DNA of 64,000 bases. Source: Mesorhizobium sp. YIM 152430. Lineage in GTDB: Bacteria; Pseudomonadota; Alphaproteobacteria; Rhizobiales; Rhizobiaceae. Of this stretch, positions 46,975-56,163 are shown piece after piece. The position numbers and the translations under genes are program-made. Each line of letters starts with the position of its first letter. The stretch's first letter is position 1. The stretch covers positions 521,052 to 585,051 of the forward strand of contig NZ_JARGES010000043.1 in NCBI RefSeq assembly GCF_029210365.1. Direction: 5' to 3'. The notes beneath the pieces were generated by a model that had not been told where the DNA came from, ran no database searches, and saw only the letters and a program-made list of their open reading frames with translations.

Positions 46975-48345
46975 ATGACCGCCATTTTCGCCGAAACCGC
47001 GCTCCTTACCTCTGGCTGGAAGGCCGATGTCCGGGTGGCATTCGCTGCCGATGGGCAGATCGAAACCGTGCAAGCGGGCGCGGCGCGGCGCGCGAACGAT
47101 CATGCGGTCCCGATCCTTCTCCCGGCGCTCTCCAATCTCCACAGCCACACCTTCCAGCGCGCCATGGCCGGCCTTGCCGAGCGGCGCGGACCTTCGGGCC
47201 GGGACTCGTTCTGGACATGGCGCGAGATTATGTACCGCTTCCTCGACCTGCTCGATCCCGACGATATCGAGGCCATCGCCGCCTTCGCCTTCATGGAAAT
47301 GCAGGAGGCCGGCTTTTCCGCCGTTGCCGAGTTCCACTATCTGCACAACCGGCCCGGCGGCGCGTCCTATGCCGATCGCGGCGAACTCGCGGCCCGCCTC
47401 GCCGCTGCCGCCGAGACGACCGGTATCGGCCTGACGCTCCTTCCCGTCCACTACCGGCAGGGCGGCGTCGACGGCCGGCCGCTGAAGGGTGGCCAGTTGC
47501 GCTTCTCCAACGATCTCGAAACCTTTGGCGAACTCGTCGCGCGCTGCGAAGCCATCGTCGGCGCCGCGTCCGCCGATACGGGCCTCGGCCTCGCGCCGCA
47601 TTCGCTGCGCGCCGTCCCGGTGTCCGATCTTGCCGAGATCGCCGGCTGGAAGCCGGACCTGCCGCTCCACATGCACATCGCCGAACAGGAGGCCGAGCTT
47701 GCCGAGACGCAGGAGATTCTCGGCGCTCGCCCGATGGAATGGCTCCTCGCCAACCATGACGTCACGCAGCGCTGGTGCCTGATCCATTGCACCCACATGA
47801 ACCCGGCGGAAACCGAAGGGCTCGCCTGCACCCGCGCCGTCGCCGGCCTCTGTCCGGTCACCGAAGCCAATCTCGGCGACGGCATCTTCGACGGCGAACG
47901 CTACCTGGAAAGTGGCGGACGGCTCGGAATCGGATCGGATTCCAACATCGCGATCTCGACCATCGGCGAACTGCGCCAGCTCGATTATTCGCAGCGCCTG
48001 CGTGATCGCGCGCGCGTCGTCCTCGCCGAACCCGGCGGCTCGGCCGGCCGCAAACTCTACGACCTCGCATCGGCGGGCGGGACGCAGGCGCTCGGCCGCA
48101 GTGCAGGCAGTATTGAAATCGGAAAATGGGCCGATCTCGTCGCCGTCGACCCGGCGCGCGCCGGCCTGCACGGGGTTTCGGGCGACATGATGCTCGACGC
48201 CTACGTCTTCGCCGGTTCGCAAGCCTGCGTCACCGATCTCTGGTCGGCCGGGCGTCATGTGGTAAGGGAGAGCCGGCATGTCGCGCGCGACGCGATCGCC
48301 GCCCGCTACAAGTCCCGCCTGACCTCGATCATGGACCGTCTGTGA
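46975..48345 (+). CDS. hutF: formimidoylglutamate deiminase
   Basis: A 456-residue amidohydrolase that deaminates N-formimino-L-glutamate to N-formylglutamate. It has the metal motif NLHSHTFQRAMAGLAE near residue 57, a second histidine in LAPHSLRAV, HMHIAEQEAE, and IGSDSNIAISTIGELRQLDY near the C-terminal metal site. The ATG at 46975 lies 18 bases beyond the predicted -10 box. It is divergent from hutI and overlaps hutC by four bases. Confidence 0.96.
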   Translation: MTAIFAETALLTSGWKADVRVAFAADGQIETVQAGAARRANDHAVPILLPALSNLHSHTFQRAMAGLAERRGPSGRDSFWTWREIMYRFLDLLDPDDIEAIAAFAFMEMQEAGFSAVAEFHYLHNRPGGASYADRGELAARLAAAAETTGIGLTLLPVHYRQGGVDGRPLKGGQLRFSNDLETFGELVARCEAIVGAASADTGLGLAPHSLRAVPVSDLAEIAGWKPDLPLHMHIAEQEAELAETQEILGARPMEWLLANHDVTQRWCLIHCTHMNPAETEGLACTRAVAGLCPVTEANLGDGIFDGERYLESGGRLGIGSDSNIAISTIGELRQLDYSQRLRDRARVVLAEPGGSAGRKLYDLASAGGTQALGRSAGSIEIGKWADLVAVDPARAGLHGVSGDMMLDAYVFAGSQACVTDLWSAGRHVVRESRHVARDAIAARYKSRLTSIMDRL

Positions 48346-49037
48346 CCGCCGCCCGCTCCTCCTACCGCGCCATCCGCGACGAGATTTCGCGCCGCATCGC
48401 CAGCCGCGTCTGGCTGCCCGGCGCGCTGATTCCCGGAGAGGAAGCGCTGTCGGTGGAGTTCGGCGCGGCCCGCGCAACGGTCAACCGGGCGCTGCGCGAA
48501 CTCGCCGAATCCGGCCTCATCGAGCGCCGCCGCAAGGCCGGCACCCGCGTCGCGCTCCATCCGGTGCGCGAGGCGCGCTTCGTCATTCCGTTGGTGCGTC
48601 AGGAGATCGAGGCGCAGGGCGCGGCCTACCAGTACCGGCTCTTGTCGAGCGAAATCATCGAGGCCCCCGCGCTCATCCGCGCCCGCCTCGGCTTGTCTGC
48701 CGATGCCGCCCTGCGCCATGTTCGCGCGCTGCATCTGGCCGACCGCCGGCCCTACCAGTTCGAGGATCGCTATATCGTCCTCGAAACCGTTCCCACCGCC
48801 GAAACGGCCGATTTCACCGATACCGGCCCGAATGAATGGCTGGTCGAAACGGCCCCCTTCACCCACGCCGAATTCACCTTCCACGCCGACGGCGCCGGCA
48901 CGGAATCCGAATTGCTGAACGTGGAAAAGGGCGCGCCGGTCTTCGTCGGCGAGCGCATCACCTGGCTCGGCGAAAGGCCGATCACGCTTGTCCGCATGAT
49001 CCACCCCTCGACCTACCGCATGGTGACGAAGCTTTAG
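48342..49037 (+). CDS. hutC: GntR family histidine utilisation repressor
   Basis: A 231-residue regulator. An N-terminal GntR winged helix (YRAIRDEISRRIASRVWLPG, FGAARATVNRALRELAESG) is joined to a UTRA effector domain that binds urocanate in HutC proteins (FEDRYIVLETVP, GAPVFVGERITWLGERPITLVRMIHP). It starts with GTG at 48342, overlapping the hutF stop as GTGA. It likely represses both hut operons through the palindrome at 46940-46953. Its 3' end overlaps the DUF934 gene by four bases, tail to tail. Confidence 0.95.
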   Translation: MTAARSSYRAIRDEISRRIASRVWLPGALIPGEEALSVEFGAARATVNRALRELAESGLIERRRKAGTRVALHPVREARFVIPLVRQEIEAQGAAYQYRLLSSEIIEAPALIRARLGLSADAALRHVRALHLADRRPYQFEDRYIVLETVPTAETADFTDTGPNEWLVETAPFTHAEFTFHADGAGTESELLNVEKGAPVFVGERITWLGERPITLVRMIHPSTYRMVTKL

Positions 49038-49555
49038 GCCGGCACCCGCCGCCAGGCGTAAGCAGGCGCGTTGGCAGGCTTCGCGGAAGCCTTCGCCGCC
49101 GGTTGGTAATGGACGCCGAGCCCGCCCGGCCGACCGGCTTCCAGCCGCGCCAGCGTCGGGCCGTTGGTCACTTCCAGTTCGTCGAACCCGGTGCGCAGCA
49201 TGTGCCCGACGAGGTCGATCAGCACGTCGCCATGCGCCCTTATGGTTCCCGCAAACCCATGCCGGCTGCGCAGCAACTCCGCTTTCGAGAACGACCGCCC
49301 GTCATTATAGGCCGGGAAGCCGAGCGAGATAAGCGCCAGCCTGTCCAGATGCGGCAGGATCGCGTCGATGCTCTCCCCCGGCGCCAGATGCACGCCGAGC
49401 GGCCCCGCATTCGTTCCCGCCTCGATCGCTACCACGAAAGCGTCGAGCGGCAGGATGACATGGTCGCTCGCCGGCGTCTCCGCATCGCCGCGCGTCCAGA
49501 CGTCGTCGATGAAGCCCGCCTCGGTCCAGAGGCGCGTCACAGTCTCGTCGCTCAT
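49034..49555 (-). CDS. DUF934 family protein (sulfite reduction associated)
   Basis: A 173-residue protein with the DUF934 signature SLGFPAYNDGRSFSKAELLRSR and GDVLIDLVGHMLRTGFDELEV. The biochemical role is unknown. The family is almost always encoded beside assimilatory sulfite or nitrite reductase. The ATG at 49555 overlaps the cysI stop as TGATG, so it is translated right after it. In many relatives a cysH gene stands between cysI and DUF934; here it does not. Confidence 0.88.
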   Translation of the reverse strand: MSDETVTRLWTEAGFIDDVWTRGDAETPASDHVILPLDAFVVAIEAGTNAGPLGVHLAPGESIDAILPHLDRLALISLGFPAYNDGRSFSKAELLRSRHGFAGTIRAHGDVLIDLVGHMLRTGFDELEVTNGPTLARLEAGRPGGLGVHYQPAAKASAKPANAPAYAWRRVPA

Positions 49556-51225
49556 CAGGCGGCCTTCGCTTCCGCGCCGTAGAGCGCCTGCTTGAACGGC
49601 GCCGCGCCGACCCGGCGATAGGCGGCGAGGAAGTCTTCAGATTTGTCGGTCCGCAGCGCCAGATAGGTCTCGACGACGGTTTCGATCGCGTCGGTGATTT
49701 CCTCGGCGGTGAAGCCGCGTCCGACGATTTCGCCGATCGACGTGTTCTCGTCGCCCGAGCCGCCGAGCGTGATCTGGTAGAGCTCGGTGCCCTTCTTCTC
49801 GACGCCCAGAATGCCGATATGGCCGACATGATGGTGTCCGCAGGCATTGATGCAGCCGGAAATCTTCAGCTTCAGTTCGCCGATCTCCTCCTGCCGCGCC
49901 TGGCTTCCGAACCGGTTCGAAATCTCCTGCGCGACCGAAATCGAGCGCGCATTGGCGAGCGCGCAATAGTCGAGGCCGGGGCAGGCGATGATGTCGGTGA
50001 CGAGACCGGCATTGGCGGTCGCAAGCCCGATGGCTTCAAGCCGCCGGTAGACGTCCTTGAGGTCCGCACGCGCCACATGCGGCAGGATCAGGTTCTGCTC
50101 GTGGCTGACGCGGATTTCGTCGAAGGCCAGTTCCTCGGCGAGCTCGGCCACCGCATCCATCTGCGCGTCCGTCGCATCGCCCGGCACCTCGCCGATGCCC
50201 TTCAGCGAGATCGTCACCGAGGCATAGTCCGGGTTCTTGTGCGGGTTTACGTTGCGCTTCACCCAGCTCGCGAAGGCCGGATTTGCAAGTTTGGCGCTCG
50301 CCTCGACGATCGTGCCTTCCGGCCGGTCGGGCAAATCCGGCGGCGCAAAATAGGCGTCGATCGCGTCGATATCGCCCTGTGGCAGCTTCAGTTCGCCATT
50401 GCGGATTTCAGCAAACTCCGCCTCGATCTGCCGCGTCAGTTCCTCGGTCCCCGTCTCATGGACGAGTATCTTGATCCGCGCCTTGTACTTGTTGTCGCGC
50501 CGTCCGTTGAGGTTGTAGACCCGCAGGATCGCGGTCGTGTAGGTCAGCAGATCCCCTTCGGGAAGGAAGTCGCGCACCTTCTTGGCGATCAGCGGCGTGC
50601 GCCCCTGTCCGCCGCCGACATAGACGGCGAAGCCGAGTTCCCCGGCCGCGTTCTTCTTCAGATGCAGCCCGATGTCGTGAACCTGGATCGCCGCGCGATC
50701 CCGCTCGGCGCCCGTCACCGCGATCTTGAACTTGCGCGGCAGGAACGAGAATTCGGGATGCACCGACGACCACTGGCGCAAAATCTCGGCATAGGGCCGC
50801 GGATCGGCGACCTCGTCGGCGGCAGCGCCCGCGAAATGGTCGGCCGTCACGTTGCGGATGCAGTTTCCCGAAGTCTGCAAAGCGTGCATCTCGACCGAGG
50901 CGAGATCGGCGAGGATCTGCGGGATGTCGGACAGCGCCGGCCAGTTGAACTGCAAGTTCTGCCGCGTAGTGAAGTGACCATAGCCCTTGTCGTAGGTCCG
51001 CGCGATATGCGCCAGCATCCGCAACTGCTTCGACGACAGCGTGCCATAGGGAATGGCGATGCGCAGCATATAGGCGTGAAGCTGGAGGTAGACGCCGTTC
51101 ATCAGCCGAAGCGGCTTGAACTGGTCCTCGGTCAACTCACCCGCCAGCCGCCGGTCCACCTGATCGGCGAACTCGGCGGTGCGGGCCTTCACGAACTGAT
51201 GGTCGAACTCGTCGTAGCGGTACAT
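49555..51225 (-). CDS. cysI: nitrite/sulfite reductase, sirohaem and 4Fe-4S enzyme
   Basis: A 556-residue reductase that takes sulfite to sulfide (or nitrite to ammonia) with six electrons. The four cysteines for the coupled 4Fe-4S and sirohaem are in ACPGLDYCALA and ISGCINACGHHHVGHIG. Upstream blocks GYGHFTTRQNLQFNWP and SGNCIRNVTADHFAG fit the ferredoxin-type or single-subunit family. Co-location with cysG (makes sirohaem) and DUF934 favours sulfite reduction. Start ATG 51225 (MYRYDEFDHQFVK); the upstream DUF2849 gene ends 16 bases before it. Confidence 0.93.
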   Translation of the reverse strand: MYRYDEFDHQFVKARTAEFADQVDRRLAGELTEDQFKPLRLMNGVYLQLHAYMLRIAIPYGTLSSKQLRMLAHIARTYDKGYGHFTTRQNLQFNWPALSDIPQILADLASVEMHALQTSGNCIRNVTADHFAGAAADEVADPRPYAEILRQWSSVHPEFSFLPRKFKIAVTGAERDRAAIQVHDIGLHLKKNAAGELGFAVYVGGGQGRTPLIAKKVRDFLPEGDLLTYTTAILRVYNLNGRRDNKYKARIKILVHETGTEELTRQIEAEFAEIRNGELKLPQGDIDAIDAYFAPPDLPDRPEGTIVEASAKLANPAFASWVKRNVNPHKNPDYASVTISLKGIGEVPGDATDAQMDAVAELAEELAFDEIRVSHEQNLILPHVARADLKDVYRRLEAIGLATANAGLVTDIIACPGLDYCALANARSISVAQEISNRFGSQARQEEIGELKLKISGCINACGHHHVGHIGILGVEKKGTELYQITLGGSGDENTSIGEIVGRGFTAEEITDAIETVVETYLALRTDKSEDFLAAYRRVGAAPFKQALYGAEAKAA

Positions 51226-51241
51226 GAAATCCTCGTCTCGC

Positions 51242-51550
51242 TCAGGCGGCGATGGCAATTCCCGGCCGGGCCTGCTTGCCGAGGTCGGTCCGGTTGGTGG
51301 GGCCTGCGGCGCGGATGCGCTCGCGCAGGCGCTTCGGCCAGATACGGCCGTCGACGAGGTCGATGTCGACCAGAGCGAGATCGACGACCTCGTTCTTGCA
51401 GACAGCCGCCTTGCCGGCACGCTCCAGTTTTTCCTCGGTCGCCGCGTCGCGCGCGATCTCCGCCGCTTCGATCGTCTCGGCCCAGCTATGGTCGGCGGCA
51501 AGCCACACGGCCTCGCCATCGGTCAGGCGGTTTGCGGTCAGGATCTTCAT
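51242..51550 (-). CDS. DUF2849 family protein
   Basis: A 102-residue small protein of the DUF2849 family (MKILTANRLTDGEAVWLAAD, and RIWPKRLRERIRAAGPT near the end). The family is found between cysG and cysI in Hyphomicrobiales; its function is unknown. The ATG at 51550 overlaps the cysG stop as ATGA, and cysI starts shortly after its end. A helper role in sirohaem or sulfite reductase function is inferred only from this position. Confidence 0.88.
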   Translation of the reverse strand: MKILTANRLTDGEAVWLAADHSWAETIEAAEIARDAATEEKLERAGKAAVCKNEVVDLALVDIDLVDGRIWPKRLRERIRAAGPTNRTDLGKQARPGIAIAA

Positions 51551-52995
51551 CGCGAAATCTCCACTTGGAATGCCGGCGCCCTGTAGAGCGCGGTCGAACG
51601 GGTAAAATTGGCGCCGGCGACGGCGTCGCCGATGATGGTCATGACCGGGCCGGTCAGATCGATGCGTTCCTGGAGCGAGGGAAGATCGGCCAGCGTGCCA
51701 TGGAAGAGGCGCTTGCCCTCAAGGCTCGCATTTTCGACGACCGCGACGGCGGTATCGGACGAAAGACCCGCCGCGATCAGCCGCTCGGCGACTTCGGCGG
51801 CGATCGAGCGGCCCATATAGACCGCGACCGTCGCGCCATCGATGGCCAGCCGCGCCCAGTCGGGCAGGGTCGCGCCCTTCAGGTCGTGCCCGGTGGTGAA
51901 CACCATCGAGGACGAGACGCCGCGCAATGTCAGCGGCAGTTCGAAATCGGCGGCCGCCGCGAAGGCCGCGGTCACGCCCGGAACGATCTCGTAGGAAATC
52001 CCGGCATCGCGAAGCGCAGCCATTTCCTCGCCGGCGCGGCCGAAGACCAGCGGGTCGCCCGACTTGAGCCTGACGACGCGCTTGTCGGCGCGGCCAAGCT
52101 CGACCAGCAGCGCGTTGATCTCGCTTTGCGTCTTCGAATGGCAGCCCTTGCGCTTGCCGGCCGCGATTCGCTCGGCGTCGCGCCGGCCCATGGCGATCAC
52201 GGCTTCCGGCACCAGCGCGTCGTGGACGATCACGTCGGCTTCCATCAGAAGGCGATGCGCGCGCAGCGTCAGAAGGTCTTCGGCACCCGGCCCGGCGCCC
52301 ACCAGCGCCACATGGCCCGGCACCGCGCCGCGCTCGCGCAGCAGCCGCGAGGCCGTCTTGCGCGCCGACGAAACATCGTTCGCATCGACGTTGCGGGCGG
52401 TTTCGCCGGTGAAGAACTCCTTCCAGAACCGCCGCCGCGCGACGCCCTTCGGCAAAAGCTTCTCGACCGCATCGCGATAGCTCGCGGCAAGCTGCGCCAG
52501 AACCCCGAGTTGCGGGCTCAGCATCTGGTCGATCCGCGCGCGGATCATCTGCGCCAGAACCGGCCCCGCGCCTTCCGTGCCGATCGCGACCGCGACCGGC
52601 GCGCGGTTGACCAGTGCCGGCGTGAAGAAATCGCAAAGTTCGGGCCGGTCGACGGCATTGACGGCAACCTTCAGCGCGCGGGCATCCGCGACGACCCGTG
52701 AATCAAGGTCGAGTTCGCCGGTCGCGGCGAAGACCAGCGCGGCGTCTTCGATCAGCGCCGCCTCATAGGCGCGCCGCACGATCTCAATGCCGTTCGCGGC
52801 CGCCCAGTCGGCCAGTTCGGCCTCGGGCGCGTGCGAAACCACGCGAACCTTCGCGCTCGACTGCGCCATCAGCCGCGCCTTCGCCAGCGCCTCGTCGCCA
52901 TCTCCGACGACCACGACGACGCGCCCCTCGACCTTGGCGAAGATCGGGAAGGCATTCAAACGTGCAGGCGCAATTGGGGTGTTGGATGTCGACAT
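51547..52995 (-). CDS. cysG: siroheme synthase
   Basis: A 482-residue fusion that makes sirohaem from uroporphyrinogen III. The N-terminal half (about 1-210) is the precorrin-2 dehydrogenase/ferrochelatase (VVVVGDGDEALAKARLM, FFTPALVNRAPVAVAIGTEG). The C-terminal half is the methyltransferase (VALVGAGPGAEDLLTLRAHR, VVRLKSGDPLVFGRAGEE, GPVMTIIGDAV). The start is ATG 52995 (MSTSNTPIAPARLNAFP); a longer open frame lacks support. It feeds cofactor to the sulfite reductase encoded two genes downstream. Confidence 0.95.
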   Translation of the reverse strand: MSTSNTPIAPARLNAFPIFAKVEGRVVVVVGDGDEALAKARLMAQSSAKVRVVSHAPEAELADWAAANGIEIVRRAYEAALIEDAALVFAATGELDLDSRVVADARALKVAVNAVDRPELCDFFTPALVNRAPVAVAIGTEGAGPVLAQMIRARIDQMLSPQLGVLAQLAASYRDAVEKLLPKGVARRRFWKEFFTGETARNVDANDVSSARKTASRLLRERGAVPGHVALVGAGPGAEDLLTLRAHRLLMEADVIVHDALVPEAVIAMGRRDAERIAAGKRKGCHSKTQSEINALLVELGRADKRVVRLKSGDPLVFGRAGEEMAALRDAGISYEIVPGVTAAFAAAADFELPLTLRGVSSSMVFTTGHDLKGATLPDWARLAIDGATVAVYMGRSIAAEVAERLIAAGLSSDTAVAVVENASLEGKRLFHGTLADLPSLQERIDLTGPVMTIIGDAVAGANFTRSTALYRAPAFQVEISR

Positions 52996-53176
52996 GTCGG
53001 CATTTTCGCCGAAGCCGCTCGCGCCGGTAAGAAATCGCGTGGTGCGCCCGCTGGCCAGGAACAATCGCTTTTCGCGTTATGGCCGGGCCGGGAGAAAAAT
53101 ATTCCTCCGACTTTCCGCGGAACGTCGCCGCGCGGGCCAGCGTTCGATTGGTGAAACCAGCCTGAAGGAGCGTTGC

Positions 53177-53626
53177 ATGACCATTCTCAAGATCGAACAC
53201 GACGCCTGGATCGTCGTCGCGGACGGCGAAAAGGCGCTCTTCCTGCGCAATGAGGGCGATGCGACCTATCCGAATCTGCAAGTCTTCCGCCAGATGCACG
53301 ACGAGAATCCGCCGACGCGCGAGCAGGGCACCGACCGTCCCGGCCGGATGTCCGATGCAGGCGATCATCATCGGTCCGCCGTGCAGGAGACGGACTGGCA
53401 CCGCATCGAAAAGGAGCGCTTCGCCAACGAGATTGCCGAACGGCTCTACAAGCTCGCCCATCGCGGGGAGTTCAGGAAGCTGATCGTCGTTGCCCCGCCG
53501 GCCGTGCTGGGTGACCTGCGCAAGGAATTCCACAAGGAGGTTTCAGGCCGCATCATCGCGGAAGTGCCGAAGACGCTGACCAACCACCCGGTCGACGAAA
53601 TCGAAAGACATCTTCTGGCGGCCTGA
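53177..53626 (+). CDS. host attachment family protein (baeRF-like)
   Basis: A 149-residue protein of the Host_attach family, first linked to plant attachment in Agrobacterium and now placed with bacterial archaeo-eukaryotic release factor-like (baeRF) domains. Visible features are WIVVADGEKALFLRN at the start, a variable loop with DRPGRMSDAGDHH, and KLIVVAPPAVLGDLRKEF before the C-terminal EVPKTLTNHPVDEIERHL. The role is unproven. ATG 53177 has GAAGGAG six bases upstream. It is divergent from cysG with 181 bases between. Confidence 0.88.
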   Translation: MTILKIEHDAWIVVADGEKALFLRNEGDATYPNLQVFRQMHDENPPTREQGTDRPGRMSDAGDHHRSAVQETDWHRIEKERFANEIAERLYKLAHRGEFRKLIVVAPPAVLGDLRKEFHKEVSGRIIAEVPKTLTNHPVDEIERHLLAA

Positions 53627-53639
53627 CCCATGACGAAAC

Positions 53640-53666
53640 GAGGCCCGCGCCACAGGCGCGGGCCTC
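53640..53666. terminator. strong bidirectional hairpin, probable terminator
   Basis: GAGGCCCGCGCC (53640-53651) and GGCGCGGGCCTC (53655-53666) form a perfect 12-bp stem with a three-base loop, 14 bases after the host attachment gene and between two convergent genes. TCGT follows on the plus strand and CGTTTCGTC on the minus strand, so U-tracts are weak. Confidence 0.75.
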
Positions 53667-53702
53667 TCGTCGGATCGGAGTGTTTGAGACGGCGAAGCGC
53701 GC

Positions 53703-54278
53703 TCAGACGAGCTGCTCGACCTGCTGCACTTCCGGCACGAAATGGCGCAGCAGGTTCTGGATGCCGTGCTTCAGCGTCGCCGTGGAAGACGGGCAGCCGG
53801 CGCAGGCGCCTTTCATGTGCAGGAAGACGGTGCCGTTTTCATACCCGCGGAAGGTGATGTCGCCGCCGTCCTGCGCCACGGCCGGGCGAACCCGCGTGTC
53901 GAGCAGTTCCTTGATGGTGACGACGATCTCCTCGTCGGCCGCATCGTAGAATTCTTCGCCCTCGGCCGCCTCGTCGGCGCGCGCCTGCGAGCCCGTCGCC
54001 ATCACCGGCTGGCCCGACATGAAATGCTCCATGATGGTGCCGAGGATGGCGGGCTTCAGATGCTGCCAGTCGGCGCCGTCCTTGGAGACGGTGATGAAGT
54101 CGTAGCCGAAGAAGACGCCGGTGACGCCCGGAACCTCGAACAGCCGGCCGGCCAGCGGCGAGGCTTCCGTGGCGCTCGCCGCATCGCGGAAATCGGCGGT
54201 GCCCTCTTCGAGCACGACCTTGCCCGGCAGGAATTTCAGGGTCGCCGGATTGGGTGTGGCTTCCGTCTGGATGAACAT
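53703..54278 (-). CDS. NifU-like iron-sulfur carrier protein (Nfu type)
   Basis: A 191-residue Fe-S cluster carrier. The N-terminal Nfu_N domain (MFIQTEATPNPATLKFLPGK, VFFGYDFITVSK) is joined to the NifU C-terminal domain (LLDTRVRPAVAQDGGDI). The domain carries the cluster-binding motif CAGC in KGACAGCPSSTATLKHGIQN. Such proteins accept 4Fe-4S clusters and pass them to target enzymes. Start ATG 54278. Gene order nfu-usp-trpS-murJ-glnD-mutS is typical of rhizobia and relatives. Confidence 0.93.
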   Translation of the reverse strand: MFIQTEATPNPATLKFLPGKVVLEEGTADFRDAASATEASPLAGRLFEVPGVTGVFFGYDFITVSKDGADWQHLKPAILGTIMEHFMSGQPVMATGSQARADEAAEGEEFYDAADEEIVVTIKELLDTRVRPAVAQDGGDITFRGYENGTVFLHMKGACAGCPSSTATLKHGIQNLLRHFVPEVQQVEQLV

Positions 54279-54390
54279 GACCGGGTCTCCGCTGTCGCGT
54301 GAATTTGGAATTGTTCTAAAAATAAAGGCTCGCACGGGCAATTGCAACATCGCCCGCGCTGGCTGGCGCATTCGGTGCTGAGGGTAGCGC

Positions 54391-54437
54391 ATTTTCGGGC
54401 CAGAGCCGCCATTTGCAGGCCGCTCTGGTGCGAAAAT
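54391..54437. other. imperfect 16-bp palindromic hairpin between usp and nfu
   Basis: ATTTTCG-GG-CCAGAGC (54391-54406) pairs with GCTCTGG-TG-CGAAAAT (54422-54437), a 14-base-pair stem with a two-base internal mismatch and a 15-base loop. It lies just past the stop codon of the usp gene. It may stabilise or end the usp transcript; a U-tract is not present after it. Confidence 0.6.
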
Positions 54438-54928
54438 CAGGCTATGGCCTCGATGTCTTCGTCGGACAGGTTGCTCGGAACGACCGTGACCGGGATCGGG
54501 AACGCCGCGCCCTTGCCGGCGATGGACGAAACCAGCGGGCCGGGACCTTCCTTCGAGCTCGATGCGGCCAGGACGAGGATGGCGATGTCCTGGTCTTCCT
54601 CGATCAGCGCGTGGATTTCCTCGTCGGCCTTGCCCTCGCGGATGACCAGTTCTGGCTCGATCCCGAGTTCGGAGCGAACCTTGCCGGCCTGCGTGTCGAG
54701 CGCGGAACTTGCGGTTGCCTGCGCCTCCTCGCGCATGATCTGCTCGACGCCCAGCCAGTGCTGCACCTCGCCCGGCTCGATGACGAAGAGCAGCAGCACC
54801 GCGCCGCCGGTGGTCTGGGCGCGCCGTGCGGCATAGGCGATGGCGCGTTCGCATTCGGGCGTGTCGTCGACGATCGCCAGGAATTTGCGGCGGTGGCCGG
54901 CTTCGCGGCTGAGGCGTTTGGATACCAT
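54437..54928 (-). CDS. universal stress protein, UspA family
   Basis: A 163-residue single UspA domain. The N-terminal FLAIVDDTPECERAIAYAARRAQ and C-terminal ILVLAASSSKEGPGPLVSSIAGKGAAFPIPVTVVP are recognisable. The usual ATP-binding G-X2-G-X9-G(S/T) is only partly preserved (SSSKEGPGPLVSSI), so ATP binding is uncertain. Function is general stress tolerance by family; no specific role can be given. Start ATG 54928. It stands between trpS and nfu, a conserved neighbourhood in the order. Confidence 0.9.
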   Translation of the reverse strand: MVSKRLSREAGHRRKFLAIVDDTPECERAIAYAARRAQTTGGAVLLLFVIEPGEVQHWLGVEQIMREEAQATASSALDTQAGKVRSELGIEPELVIREGKADEEIHALIEEDQDIAILVLAASSSKEGPGPLVSSIAGKGAAFPIPVTVVPSNLSDEDIEAIA

Positions 54929-54994
54929 GTCGGCTCCCGAGTGTGAGTCGCGTGCAATCTGCCAGCCGGGCGGGGGACCGGCAAGCGGCTTGGG

Positions 54995-56062
54995 TCAGCT
55001 ATCGAGAAAGCCGATGATCCTGCGCACATCCTTCATCGTCGCCTCGGCCAGCGCCCCCGCCCGTTCGCCGCCGTCGCGCAGGACGCCGTCGACATAGGCG
55101 CGGTCGTCCGAAATGCGGCGCATCTCGGCCGAGATCGGCGCCAGCTTCTCGACCGCCAGATCGGCGAGCGCCGGTTTGAAAGCCGAGAATTGCTGGCCGC
55201 CGAAATCGGCGATCACCGTCGCGCGCGTCGTGCCGGCCAGCGCGGCATAGATGCCGACGAGGTTTTCCGCCTCCGGCCGACCCTTCAGCCCTTCGACCTC
55301 GGACGGCAGAGCGTCCGGGTCGGTCTTGGCCTTGCGGATCTTCTTCGAGATCGCGTCGGCATCGTCGGTCAGATTGATGCGCGACAGGTCGGACGGGTCG
55401 GATTTCGACATCTTCTTGGTGCCGTCGCGCAGGCTCATGACGCGCGTCGCCGGCCCCTCGATCAGAGGTTCGGTCAGCGGGAAATAGCCGCTGACCGTCT
55501 CGTCGCCCATCTTCATCTCCACCCCGACGCCGAGATCGGCGATGCGGGTCGAAAAATCGTTGTTGAACTTGGTCGCGATGTCGCGCGTCAGTTCCAGATG
55601 CTGCTTCTGGTCGTCGCCGACCGGCACATGCGTCGCGCGGTAGACGAGGATGTCGGCCGCCATCAGGCTCGGATAGGCGAGAAGGCCGAGCGAGGCATTC
55701 TCGCGGTCCTTGCCGGCCTTGTCCTTGAACTGCGTCATGCGGTTCATCCAGCCGATGCGCGCCACGCAGTTGAACACCCAGGCGAGTTCGGCGTGCTGCA
55801 TCACCCGGCTCTGGTTGAAGACGATGTGCTTGGTGGGATCGATGCCGGAGGCAAGAAACGCCGCCGTGATCGAGCGCGTCTGTTCGGCGAGATCCGCATG
55901 GACGAGCTGCGCCGTGATCGAGTGCATGTCGACCACGCAATAGATGCAGTCATGGCTCTTCTGTAGCGCGACGAACTTCGTCAGCGCGCCGAGATAGTTG
56001 CCGAGATGGAGATTGCCGGTCGGCTGGACGCCGGAAAAGACGAGAGGCTTGAAGTCGGTCAT
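54995..56062 (-). CDS. trpS: tryptophanyl-tRNA synthetase
   Basis: A 355-residue class I synthetase that charges tRNA-Trp. The HIGH-like motif is in [18 protein letters not shown] near residue 17 and the KMSKS motif is in [26 protein letters not shown] and [17 protein letters not shown] are also typical. Start ATG 56062. It follows murJ with about 100 bases between. Confidence 0.98.
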   Translation of the reverse strand: MTDFKPLVFSGVQPTGNLHLGNYLGALTKFVALQKSHDCIYCVVDMHSITAQLVHADLAEQTRSITAAFLASGIDPTKHIVFNQSRVMQHAELAWVFNCVARIGWMNRMTQFKDKAGKDRENASLGLLAYPSLMAADILVYRATHVPVGDDQKQHLELTRDIATKFNNDFSTRIADLGVGVEMKMGDETVSGYFPLTEPLIEGPATRVMSLRDGTKKMSKSDPSDLSRINLTDDADAISKKIRKAKTDPDALPSEVEGLKGRPEAENLVGIYAALAGTTRATVIADFGGQQFSAFKPALADLAVEKLAPISAEMRRISDDRAYVDGVLRDGGERAGALAEATMKDVRRIIGFLDS

Positions 56063-56163
56063 GGGTTTCCAGGCTGATTCCGGTGTTCGATCATCGGCGT
56101 CGGCGCCCGTCCCGCATTGGGGAAGGACAGTCGGCAGGCTTATGGCCGATGTGGGGGATGTCA

